From an uncultured Gammaproteobacteria bacterium (GTDB taxonomy: Bacteria; Pseudomonadota; Gammaproteobacteria; Pseudomonadales; DT-91): a stretch of DNA of 14,401 bases. Below the pieces are notes generated by a model that ran no database searches, had not been told where the DNA came from, and saw nothing but the letters and a program-made list of their open reading frames with translations. Location of the stretch: contig CAKMZU010000039.1 in NCBI GenBank assembly GCA_929200485.1, forward strand, positions 1-14,401, given 5' to 3'. The position numbers and the translations under genes were made by a program. Position 1 is the stretch's first letter, and every line of letters starts with the position of its first letter. Below, piece by piece: positions 1-6,457 of the stretch.

Positions 1-80
1 AAGTTTTAATTTAAAAGTATTATCGAATAAGTTTATAACGATAATTTCACGGTTTTCTCTCCAATCAAAATTTACTCTTT

Positions 81-94
81 TTGATGTGTATCAA
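81..94 (+). promoter_or_regulatory. FNR/Anr-type binding site
   Basis: The sequence TTGATGTGTATCAA matches the FNR consensus TTGAT-N4-ATCAA at every defined position. It lies 130 bases before the likely start of the first Roadblock gene. AT-rich -10-like stretches (TATAGT at 114-119, TAGTGT at 116-121) put it near -38 to -41 of a possible start site, roughly where an activating class II FNR site sits. Activation under low oxygen is an inference. The site could also serve a divergent gene to the left of the window. Confidence 0.7.
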
Positions 95-223
95 AAAAAT
101 CCAGCTCTTTTAATATAGTGTCGTCGATTAATGGTTTTTCTAAACAATAGATTTTATTAGTTATTGTTATTGATACGCAGTGGCAGAATATTGCCTCTTA
201 ATTTCGATTTGAAGGAAGTTATA

Positions 224-586
224 ATTAATAATATTCAAGAAACACTCAGCGGCATGATGGAAATACAAGGCGTGTTAGGTGCTGCGATTGTTGATTATAC
301 CAGTGGAATGCTTTTAGCCTATGAAGGCACAGGTGTAGATTTGGAATTGGCTGCAGCGGGGAATAGCGAGGTAGTCAAGGCAAAAATGAAAACAATGCAA
401 ACCTTAGGCATCGATGGCAGCATTGAGGATATTTTGATTACTTTGGCTGATCAACTCCATATTATTAGGCCAAGTAGTAGCAATGAGGGGTTATTTTTAT
501 ATTTAGCATTGAATAAAAATACAGCTAATCTTGCTTTAGCTCGGAGAAAAATTTTAGATCTCGAATCAAATCTTCAACGAGTATAA
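224..586 (+). CDS. Roadblock/LC7-domain protein, paralogue 1, probable ATT start
   Basis: This is a small single-domain Roadblock/LC7 protein of 120 residues. The family forms dimers that bind MglA/Ras-type GTPases, often as GTPase-activating or scaffold partners. Conserved blocks are VDYTSGMLL (about 23-31), GVDLELAAAGNSEVVKAK (37-54) and GIDGSIEDILITL (61-73). It is about 78% identical, without gaps, to the protein at 8363-8725. No ATG or GTG fits. AAGGAAG at 212-218 stands five bases before ATT at 224, exactly where the paralogue has its ATG, and this start gives the same length. A TTG at 164 would add 20 residues that the paralogue lacks and has no clear ribosome site. The gene stands alone behind an FNR-type box and ends in a terminator. 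It is well conserved, so a functional gene with an ATT start, as in infC, is favoured over a pseudogene. Confidence 0.8.
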   Translation: MNNIQETLSGMMEIQGVLGAAIVDYTSGMLLAYEGTGVDLELAAAGNSEVVKAKMKTMQTLGIDGSIEDILITLADQLHIIRPSSSNEGLFLYLALNKNTANLALARRKILDLESNLQRV

Positions 587-640
587 TAGATCGCTAATAA
601 TAGAATGTTCGCAGGTTTAAATAATTTTATTTGTAAGGGT

Positions 641-681
641 AGGGAAAGAGGAGGATGAGATTCGGAGAGTTTCCCTTTTTT
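641..681 (+). terminator. Rho-independent terminator after Roadblock paralogue 1
   Basis: AGGGAAA (641-647) pairs with TTTCCCT (670-676) around a 22-base loop, and the T run continues to 681. It lies 55 bases after the stop codon, so the gene appears to be transcribed alone. Confidence 0.6.
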
Positions 682-784
682 GACTATGTTTTTATTGGTG
701 AAATAAATTCGGCATTGAATTTAATACCGAAAGTGAGCCAAATACAAAAAGATTATTTACTCAAGGTATTGATGAGAATGAAAC

Positions 785-812
785 ACCTAAGCATTTATAT
801 AAATGCTTAGGT
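785..812. terminator. Perfect 28-bp palindrome, likely terminator of the TraF-like gene
   Basis: The 14-base arms meet without a spacer at 798/799; the left arm begins ACCTAAGC and the right arm ends GCTTAGGT. It sits 56 bases beyond the stop of the minus-strand TraF-like gene and could also stop plus-strand read-through. No clean T run follows on either strand, so an RNA-stabilising hairpin or protein site is possible. Confidence 0.5.
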
Positions 813-867
813 TAGTGTGACTTCTTAACTGTCCATTTCAGATAATTCTAGATTCAAGGCGACAAGT

Positions 868-2295
868 CTAAAAGCCAAAGCCCATTTGAAATCCAACACT
901 TGCCATTTCTTCACTGTATTGTGCACCTAAATCCATGTGAAAGATCCGGTTGCCCAGGGTAAATCCCGTTGTTAATTGTTCGGATATATTACCAAAGGTA
1001 TCCAACCGCCCGCCAACTCTTAAGGCAATGACATTGAAAACGTTATATTCGAGCCCAATAGATAAAAACTGATGATCAAAGCCTGCGAAGAAAGGTTCGC
1101 GTTTGGTTAAGTCATAATCTGCCGCTATGGTCAATCCGGATACGGTATAGGAGATTCCCGTTGTCCACTGTGGAGAAAGTGAAAACGAATGGCTAAAAGT
1201 GTTACCCGTTTCTTCAATCTCACCAGAGGGTGACTTTCTTTTCTCAACAGCAAGGTTGGTGTGATAGCGCTTGCTGATAATGTTTTTACCGGCTAGGCCT
1301 AAGGTTAAGTGATCATTCAGCATTGAAAAAGCAAAACCTAAATCCATGTTGAAGCTTTTCTCTTTTTTCAAATCGTTATCATAGGATTCTTCAATGTCGA
1401 TCAAGTCATCTTCAATATCCTTAACACTATGCGAAATAAAAAGGGTTTGAATTTGCATAATCTTTGGGGTGATACCGATACTTAAATGGTAGTCATCGAT
1501 TTCAAAGCCGTGAGATAAGGATAAGCCTGTCTCGAATATGCCAACGGCTAAGCCCTGAATTTTTGTATTGAGTAACGGAGAGCCATCAGCAAATTTATCG
1601 TCACTAGGATCAGTAAATTTGCCATCTTTGGTAATGTCGAATTGTTTTGTGCTCCCTTCACAGCTAATGGTGCCAACCTCATTAATCGGCATAATACGAT
1701 TATCAATATCAATCTCATCGGTTATAAATTGTGTATAGCTGTTTAGAACCTCCAGATCGCATCCATTAATGTCAGGCAATACTTCCAGTTTCAATGAGTT
1801 AAGACCGGTATATAGCGATATTCCAAAGTTTTTGTTAGAGAAGCTGATAGAGGCGAAACCTGATGCGTCAACTGCAATGGGTTTTTCGTCAAGTTGTTCC
1901 AGTCTTTCTGTAATAATGCCTGTAACTGAATTTAAGCGGGCTTTATCTTGATTAAATTGATCTTCCGAGGCATTCGCAAGGTTATCCAGTCTGACCAATG
2001 CGTCAGAAAGATCCTCAAAATAGTCATTATTGTCAAAATCATCAAAGGCATCAATGGAATCCTTTTGTGCGTAGGCAGAAACGGCAACATTCGACAGTAT
2101 AAAATCAAAGCCGTGTTTTTTTGATCCATGATTAAGAAGCGCAGGGTTATATATACTTGCTGACGAAGCTTGTGTGAAACTTACACCGGTAAATCCACGA
2201 CCAATCGCTTGAGCATCTTGACCGTGAGTGAGCTGTGGAAACAAAGTGTAGACGACAAGCGAGCATGTGGATAGGAGTGCTTTGTTTTTTATCAT
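868..2295 (-). CDS. TraF_2-like outer-membrane beta-barrel protein
   Basis: This 475-residue protein resembles the family annotated as conjugal transfer protein TraF (TraF_2), which is common in gammaproteobacterial chromosomes and structurally like outer-membrane transport barrels. The start chosen is ATG at 2295, because AGGAATTATT precedes it and it opens a typical signal peptide (residues 1 to about 25, ending LTHG before QDAQ). An upstream in-frame start at 2352 would bury that peptide. The mature N-terminus has the family pattern GRGFTGVSFTQASSASIYNPALL-like, read as small residues followed by YNPALL. The C-terminal half alternates polar and hydrophobic strands and ends in GFGF, a terminal aromatic typical of BAM substrates. 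No other conjugation gene is nearby, so a role in conjugation is doubtful. The molecular function is unknown. A small lipoprotein gene lies 67 bases upstream on the same strand. Confidence 0.75.
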   Translation of the reverse strand: MIKNKALLSTCSLVVYTLFPQLTHGQDAQAIGRGFTGVSFTQASSASIYNPALLNHGSKKHGFDFILSNVAVSAYAQKDSIDAFDDFDNNDYFEDLSDALVRLDNLANASEDQFNQDKARLNSVTGIITERLEQLDEKPIAVDASGFASISFSNKNFGISLYTGLNSLKLEVLPDINGCDLEVLNSYTQFITDEIDIDNRIMPINEVGTISCEGSTKQFDITKDGKFTDPSDDKFADGSPLLNTKIQGLAVGIFETGLSLSHGFEIDDYHLSIGITPKIMQIQTLFISHSVKDIEDDLIDIEESYDNDLKKEKSFNMDLGFAFSMLNDHLTLGLAGKNIISKRYHTNLAVEKRKSPSGEIEETGNTFSHSFSLSPQWTTGISYTVSGLTIAADYDLTKREPFFAGFDHQFLSIGLEYNVFNVIALRVGGRLDTFGNISEQLTTGFTLGNRIFHMDLGAQYSEEMASVGFQMGFGF

Positions 2296-2362
2296 AATAA
2301 TTCCTACTAAATTATGTTCGATAATTGCCACCAATACAGAGTTGGCAGGCAATTAAAAAGTA

Positions 2363-2524
2363 TTAGTCAATGATTAACAGAGATTCAGACCCTTTTGATG
2401 GTCCTTGCAATTGATTATTTTTATCAGTGTATTCTTCGTAGCAAGATGAAATGATAAGCGGAATGGCGAGTAGCCAGAAATATTTTCTTATATAAAAAGT
2501 GAATATAGAATTTTTATTATCCAA
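2363..2524 (-). CDS. Small putative lipoprotein (53 residues)
   Basis: A short reading frame starts at TTG (2524-2522), seven bases after AGGA. It encodes a basic N-terminus, then a hydrophobic segment (FWLLAIPLII, about residues 16-25) and a lipobox ISSC with the acceptor cysteine at residue 28. The mature part is only 26 residues, polar and acidic, and ends LLIID. This layout is typical of small lipoproteins anchored in the outer membrane. The gene precedes the TraF-like barrel gene on the same strand with 67 bases between them, so the two may be co-transcribed and work together. I recognise no family. The TTG start and short length leave doubt, but a ribosome site, signal segment and lipobox together are unlikely by chance. 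Confidence 0.55.
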   Translation of the reverse strand: MDNKNSIFTFYIRKYFWLLAIPLIISSCYEEYTDKNNQLQGPSKGSESLLIID

Positions 2525-2825
2525 CGTAAATTCCTTTTATTATGTTGTTCATCCATAAATATGATTCAAGAAACGGGGCAAGCAGATCCTTTAACCTGTC
2601 ATGAATCTTGGTAGTTGGATAATATATATTTGATAATGACTTTGCACTCCCATATTGTTTGTTTTTTAAAAGAAAGCATAAAATCTCACCGTTTTAAAAG
2701 ATATTTTGAAATATCTTAAGCACCTTATAACGCCTGAATTCAAATAGAGTTGGAAATAAAGCGTAAATGAACTGAGTTTGTTTTGCCCTGTCTAATTTTT
2801 GTAATGGTTGGCAGGGTAGAGTTCA
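2525..2825. other. Divergent intergenic promoter region
   Basis: These 301 AT-rich bases separate the minus-strand small lipoprotein/TraF-like pair from the plus-strand MliC-like gene and should hold both promoters. A perfect 9-bp inverted repeat is present at 2698-2717. CCCTG and CAGGG flank the last stretch before the MliC-like gene. No further gene could be supported. Confidence 0.5.
2698..2717. repeat. Perfect inverted repeat, candidate operator
   Basis: AAGATATTTTGAAATATCTT has 9-base arms around TG. It lies in the divergent promoter region, 109 bases before the MliC-like gene and 174 bases before the small lipoprotein gene. Its size and symmetry suit a dimeric repressor, but the regulator is unknown. 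Confidence 0.4.
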
Positions 2826-3170
2826 ATGAAAGCACTGATAGTCTTTTTATTGTTAACGTTTCTAATGTCTTGTGGCAAACAAGAAGAAGACGGTAGCTTG
2901 GATTCCCTGCCAAATGAAGTACATCTTAATTGTGAAAAGATAGGTTTGATTGCTGTCAAGTTCATTCCTTCAGAAACAGCCATTTTAATGTTGCCAGACC
3001 AAACCATTGAGTTGATTGCTGAGCCGGTTGCTACCGGGTTTAAATATGTTAAAAGCGAGATTGTTTTGCGTGGTAAGGGTAATGAAGTGACGTTGACCAT
3101 AGGCATACAGCCACCGTTTAAATGCACTCCTCAGGTTTTAGCACAGGTTGATTCTGATGCTAAACCCTAA
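2826..3170 (+). CDS. MliC-like lysozyme-inhibitor lipoprotein
   Basis: This 114-residue protein looks like MliC, a membrane-bound inhibitor of C-type lysozyme that protects peptidoglycan from host or predator lysozyme. Residues 1-15 are a lipoprotein signal ending in the lipobox LMSC with Cys16 as lipid acceptor. The next residue is glycine, not aspartate, so outer-membrane sorting is expected. The mature domain has the family layout: a first cysteine (HLNC, Cys36), the strand LMLPDQTIELI, the GFKYVKSEIVLRGKG segment, and a second cysteine near the end (Cys100) that should pair with Cys36. The ATG at 2826 is the only start that gives the signal peptide. The gene converges on the LysR gene, with the last four bases overlapping. 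The family call rests on pattern and spacing only. Confidence 0.65.
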   Translation: MKALIVFLLLTFLMSCGKQEEDGSLDSLPNEVHLNCEKIGLIAVKFIPSETAILMLPDQTIELIAEPVATGFKYVKSEIVLRGKGNEVTLTIGIQPPFKCTPQVLAQVDSDAKP

Positions 3171-4060
3171 ATCAAGTGTCGATCAAAGACCTTTATTAAG
3201 TGATCCATCAGTTTTTTAATTTTGGGAATTTCTATCCTGTGCTTTGGGTATAAAGCATAAATATCAATGGGCTGCATTGACCATTCATTTAAGATCTCAA
3301 CCAGCTTTCCAGAAGCTAATTCGGCCTTAACCAGATAATCCGGTAATAGAGCGATGCCTTGATGATAAATTGCAGCTTCTTTGATGACGCTAAAATCATC
3401 ACTTAACAGTCTAGGCTTAAGTTTTAGCGTTTGCGTTTGGCTTTTTCGATGAAGGTTAATTGGCTGATTAATACTATCGGGGTTCATGATGAGTAATTGA
3501 TGTTTGGCTAGTGAATTAAGACTATTGAGGGTGCCTGCGTTATTAATATAGTCTTTGCTTGCATAAAATTTTCTTGTCGTTTGCCCTAAGTGCTTGGCAA
3601 TTAACCTTGAGTCTTCAAGTTTGCCAACTCTGATAAGTAAATCAAACCCTTCTTCGATCAAATCGACGCGCCGATTTAATAAACTCAATTCAAATTCAAT
3701 TGCTGGAAATTCGTGTAAAAAATCAGAAAGACAGGGGCTGATAATCTGTTGACCAATGGTAATGGATGCCCCCACTTTAATCCGTCCTTTGATGTCATTG
3801 AGTTCTGTTGAGATAGCTGAGTTGGCTAGGTCAATTTCTTCGTGGATGCGTTTACAGTGAGCGAGATATTTTTTACCTGCATGGGTAAGGTTTTGTGATC
3901 GTGTGGATCGTTCAAGCAATGTAATGCCTAAATGTTTTTCAAGTTTTGAGACTTTTCGACTGATGTTGGCTTTTGGTATATTGAGTCGGTTAGCGGCTTC
4001 TGTGAAGCTACCGGACTCGACCACAGCGAGAAATATCATCATATCATTAAGATCGTGCAT
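3167..4060 (-). CDS. LysR-family transcriptional regulator
   Basis: A full-length LysR regulator of 297 residues. The N-terminal helix-turn-helix is plain: HDLNDMMIFLAVVESGSF, then TEAANRLNIPKANISRKV with the recognition helix, then the linker helix ending near ELNDIKGRIKVG. The rest is the usual two-lobed effector-binding domain (EGFDLLIRVGKL, ALLPDYLVKAELASGKLVEIL), closest in feel to the group that regulates small-molecule or stress genes. ATG at 4060 is chosen because MxDLNDM is the usual beginning of this family. An alternative TTG at 4075 would add five residues, and neither start has a strong ribosome site. The gene is divergent from a pirin gene, a common LysR-pirin arrangement, so it probably controls the pirin and itself from the shared region 4061-4191. 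The ligand cannot be read from the sequence. Confidence 0.9.
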   Translation of the reverse strand: MHDLNDMMIFLAVVESGSFTEAANRLNIPKANISRKVSKLEKHLGITLLERSTRSQNLTHAGKKYLAHCKRIHEEIDLANSAISTELNDIKGRIKVGASITIGQQIISPCLSDFLHEFPAIEFELSLLNRRVDLIEEGFDLLIRVGKLEDSRLIAKHLGQTTRKFYASKDYINNAGTLNSLNSLAKHQLLIMNPDSINQPINLHRKSQTQTLKLKPRLLSDDFSVIKEAAIYHQGIALLPDYLVKAELASGKLVEILNEWSMQPIDIYALYPKHRIEIPKIKKLMDHLIKVFDRHLI

Positions 4061-4118
4061 AATCAGTCTGGTCAATTGTTGTTAAAAATGGAATAAAGTT
4101 ATCAAGAAATAGGTATTT

Positions 4119-4147
4119 TTGAAATCAATATTTTTCCCTAATATAAA
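4119..4147 (+). promoter_or_regulatory. Candidate sigma-70 promoter for the pirin gene
   Basis: TTGAAA (4119-4124) and TATAAA (4142-4147) are separated by 17 bases and lie 45 bases before the pirin start. The position between divergent LysR and pirin genes is where LysR activation would occur. Confidence 0.5.
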
Positions 4148-4191
4148 CCCTAAGATCAAATGCTGATCAAAGACTCTTAAAAGGAAAATAA

Positions 4192-4881
4192 ATGAAAATA
4201 TTGCATAGAGACGACTTACCTCGAGGTGGTTTTGCTGGGGTTGAAGAAACGCGTATCGTTACAGATAGTCAGCTCTTTACTCGAAAAGGACCTGAAACCT
4301 CAGAGGGCTTGGGCCGCTTTGTTTATTTAGCCGACGCTGAGTTTACACCTTTTGGTGAAACTGGAATGCACTCTCATAAAGAGATTGATGTCATATCTGT
4401 GATGATAGATGGGCGTGTTAGTCACTCAGGATCACTTGAACATGGCAAAAGCCTTGAGGCAGGCGATGTTCAGGTACAAAGAGCCGGAGGGGAAGGCTTC
4501 GCTCATAATGAGAAGAATCCTGATTCGACAAAAAATCGCATGATACAACTTTGGGTATTGCCTGAAGAATCAGGCCAGTTGGCAGCTTATAAATATTACA
4601 CACCGAATCAGCAAGGGATGACTCGAATATATGGTGGTTCAAAAACTCAAACTGAAACCTTTGATAGCTCAATCACTATTGATATTTTACGATTGAAAGC
4701 GACAGATGAGATTGAATTACCAGAAGAAACCCTTTGTTATGTGACTCAAGGTCAAGTGGTGTTTAATGAATTTTCGGATAAGTATCCAGCATCTGAAGGA
4801 AGTTTAATTCGTGGAAGTTCGCTTGAACTTCAAGCGATGACTGACAGTCAAATCATTATTATTAGCCAGTTTTCCAAATGA
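4192..4881 (+). CDS. Pirin family protein (YhaK-like)
   Basis: A bicupin of the pirin family, 229 residues, close to the usual length of E. coli YhaK. Some family members oxidise flavonols such as quercetin, while others are redox sensors with no known substrate. The metal-binding residues of the N-terminal cupin are visible: GMHSHKEID (His60, His62) and GFAHNEKNP (His105, Glu107), the spacing seen in metal-bound pirins. The C-terminal cupin (about 145-229) has no such set, as expected. The start follows AAAAGGAAAATAA, a good ribosome site. Divergence from the LysR gene suggests induction under stress or by an electrophile, as for yhaK; that is inference. A small membrane-protein gene begins three bases after the stop, so the two are likely one transcript. 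Confidence 0.9.
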   Translation: MKILHRDDLPRGGFAGVEETRIVTDSQLFTRKGPETSEGLGRFVYLADAEFTPFGETGMHSHKEIDVISVMIDGRVSHSGSLEHGKSLEAGDVQVQRAGGEGFAHNEKNPDSTKNRMIQLWVLPEESGQLAAYKYYTPNQQGMTRIYGGSKTQTETFDSSITIDILRLKATDEIELPEETLCYVTQGQVVFNEFSDKYPASEGSLIRGSSLELQAMTDSQIIIISQFSK

Positions 4882-4884
4882 TTA

Positions 4885-5130
4885 ATGTCTAAAGATAACA
4901 TGCACAATAGTAAACATCTCAGGGTGGTGTTTACCTACTTTTGGCTTATTCCATTAGTTTATCTGTTGCCAGATTTTTTTGCTCAATACTTGCCGCCGAA
5001 TAAATTTCTTATTGTGGTTGTCAGTCTAACAATCATTGTGCCTTTGATGAGTTACATCGTTGTGCCAGTGAATATCTTCTTGTTTGGTTGGCTCACAAAT
5101 GCGACTGATAACTTAAAGAAGAAAAAATAA
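4885..5130 (+). CDS. Small two-helix membrane protein
   Basis: 81 residues with two clear transmembrane segments (about 15-33 and 41-67) joined by a short DFFAQYLPPNK loop, and a lysine-rich tail (NLKKKK) that should stay in the cytoplasm. The pattern WLIPLVYLLPDFF, LPP, then VPLMSYIVVPV resembles the membrane tail found on COG3224 antibiotic-biosynthesis-type monooxygenases, here standing without the enzymatic domain. This similarity is judged by eye. The gene starts three bases after the pirin stop and has no ribosome site of its own beyond the pirin coding end, which points to translational coupling. It shares a terminator with the converging VOC gene. Confidence 0.7.
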   Translation: MSKDNMHNSKHLRVVFTYFWLIPLVYLLPDFFAQYLPPNKFLIVVVSLTIIVPLMSYIVVPVNIFLFGWLTNATDNLKKKK

Positions 5131-5150
5131 CGTTAATGATGTTATTTTTT
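5122..5150. terminator. Bidirectional terminator between convergent genes
   Basis: AAAAAATAAC (5122-5131) and GTTATTTTTT (5141-5150) form a 10-bp stem with a 9-base loop, with A and T runs suiting both directions. It overlaps the last codons of the membrane-protein gene and of the VOC gene. Confidence 0.7.
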
Positions 5151-5456
5151 ATATTCCATGAGTTCAACAGGTAATCCATTTACTTCAATAAAGGCAACCA
5201 ATAGTCCTTTGCTTGGTGAGTTGGGGGAGATAATTACCTTTTGATTTTTTATCGCTGCTTCAAGATCATCTACTTCAAAAGCGACATGAGGTAATGTTTT
5301 TACTGATTCAGGGTAAGGTGCTCCATCCCAATACCTTTGCCATTGAATGCCAAAAGGGTTATTTTCATGATCGGAAACTGTCATTTTAAGATGAGGCAGA
5401 TCAATCTCTCCCTCAAAGTGGTGAGTGACTGGAATGCCAATATGATTGTACTTCAT
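5142..5456 (-). CDS. VOC-superfamily protein (glyoxalase/bleomycin-resistance fold)
   Basis: 104 residues with the vicinal-oxygen-chelate layout: a first beta strand MKYNHIGIPV, a second module beginning LPHVAFEVDDLEAAI (about 55-69) and a final strand LPVELMEYKK. Candidate metal ligands sit where the fold places them: His5, His57 and Glu98 (or Glu101). The superfamily includes glyoxalase I, dioxygenases and antibiotic-binding proteins; the reaction here cannot be told. It is somewhat shorter than the usual 120-140 residues. AAGGTAATTGA precedes the ATG, a good ribosome site. It runs against the pirin/membrane-protein pair and shares their terminator. Confidence 0.8.
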   Translation of the reverse strand: MKYNHIGIPVTHHFEGEIDLPHLKMTVSDHENNPFGIQWQRYWDGAPYPESVKTLPHVAFEVDDLEAAIKNQKVIISPNSPSKGLLVAFIEVNGLPVELMEYKK

Positions 5457-5574
5457 TCAATTACCTTGGTAGGTTTAGGGCTATTTTCGAAGGCAGTATT
5501 CTTTTATTGGATAGTACAATGCTGGATTTGTTGCATTCAGTTTATTACAAAAAACACAGAAACAATTCATACGG

Positions 5575-5598
5575 CCCCTTCAAAATTTTGGGGGGGGG
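5575..5598. repeat. GC hairpin with a run of nine G
   Basis: CCCCTTCAAAA (5575-5585) can pair with TTTTGGGGGGG (5586-5596), using two G-T wobbles, and the G run extends to 5598. It lies between the VOC gene and the end of the DUF2789 gene. It has no T run, and homopolymers of this length are prone to slippage and to sequencing error. Confidence 0.4.
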
Positions 5599-5636
5599 AC
5601 GACGTAAAATTGATGGTCTTTAATGCAACCTGGCGG

Positions 5637-5873
5637 TCAATTATGCCTAAGTAAATTACTAAGACTATCGACAACAAGTGCCCATTCAGCATCCTCTTCA
5701 AGAACTTCATGTAAAAAATTTGCTTGATGTTCATTCCAAAAAGTGGCTTTATCTAGGGCAATATCTTCAGGCAATGCATGTTCAGAAATAAATTGATCAA
5801 TCGCTTGCTCGTTACTATCCAAGCCAAGCTGTTCAAAAAGAACTTCAATTGAGTGTTCTTCAATCATCATCAT
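5637..5873 (-). CDS. DUF2789 family protein
   Basis: 78 residues, acidic and mostly helical, matching the small DUF2789 family in length and pattern: SIEVLFEQLGLDSNEQAI, FISEHALPEDIALDKATFW, then NFLHEVLEEDAEWALVVDSL. The family is cytosolic and of unknown function, found mainly in gamma- and betaproteobacteria. Three ATG codons run in tandem at the start (5873-5865) behind GAGAGA, so the true start may be any of them. The neighbour on the same strand, the VOC gene, is 180 bases downstream and is probably transcribed separately. Confidence 0.8.
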   Translation of the reverse strand: MMMIEEHSIEVLFEQLGLDSNEQAIDQFISEHALPEDIALDKATFWNEHQANFLHEVLEEDAEWALVVDSLSNLLRHN

Positions 5874-6457
5874 TCTCTCTTGGGTTGCATTATTTTTTTG
5901 TTAATCGGCCATTATCCTACTATTTATAGGTAAAGACAGTAGGGTACATTCTCTAACACCCCTAAACAATGTTTATTCTGGTAAAACCTGCTCTCAATAA
6001 TCAATAAATCGGATATCAACAAAAGAGCGATGAGTACTGAGACGAGTAAAGTCGTCAGACATAAGAGAAATACCAATACAAATTAAAAAACAAAACCAGG
6101 TAAATTCAAAAACACCCTTCATGGGGTTTGGTAGATTTGACCATGAAATTAAAGGAATGTTTTCTGTTACCTAATAGCTTTTAAATAAAAAACAAATTAG
6201 CTTTATAGCAGAAGGTTATTGCTTATGTGTCGAGGTTCAAAACCCTTACAGTTTATGTGGGAAATAGCAAAATACCTCATGCACTAATTTCGCGCTGTGT
6301 TATAAATATATTCAGTGACAGCGAAGTTTGATCAGTTAGTTAATTTTCTAATAATTCTTTTCGCGTTATTTTGTCGTCAGTAGTGCCACAAATGGATCAA
6401 AGGCTTTACTGGAAATTTTAAGAAGTTTTATTCGCTCAAAGGGATAGCGTAGCGATT
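5874..6457. other. 584-base intergenic region without a convincing gene
   Basis: It separates the minus-strand DUF2789 gene from the plus-strand signalling operon, and both promoters should lie here. A possible promoter for the operon is TTGATC (6328-6333) and ATAATT (6351-6356), 17 bases apart. Small hairpins occur (GACGA/TCGTC near 6041-6056, CACCC/GGGGT near 6112-6126). A 20-codon frame at 6225-6287 follows AGAAGG at a nine-base distance but is too short to call. An untranslated RNA cannot be excluded. Confidence 0.4.

Noticed and set aside
1769..2129. Short frames on both strands within the TraF-like gene
   Set aside because: They are alternative frames of a long gene with a signal peptide and a barrel ending, and have no ribosome sites.
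2792..3127. Minus-strand frame of 111 codons
   Set aside because: It lies opposite the MliC-like gene, whose lipobox and paired cysteines mark the real coding strand.
5337..5654. Plus-strand frame of 105 codons
   Set aside because: It covers the N-terminus of the VOC gene in antisense, runs through the G9 hairpin and shows no domain pattern.
5457..5873. Integron-like gene cassettes (VOC and DUF2789 genes)
   Set aside because: No attC-like paired core sites or integrase could be found, and the families are ordinary chromosomal ones.
6225..6287. 20-codon frame with AGAAGG upstream
   Set aside because: Too short, nine-base spacing, no recognisable signal or conservation evidence; noted only as part of the intergenic region.
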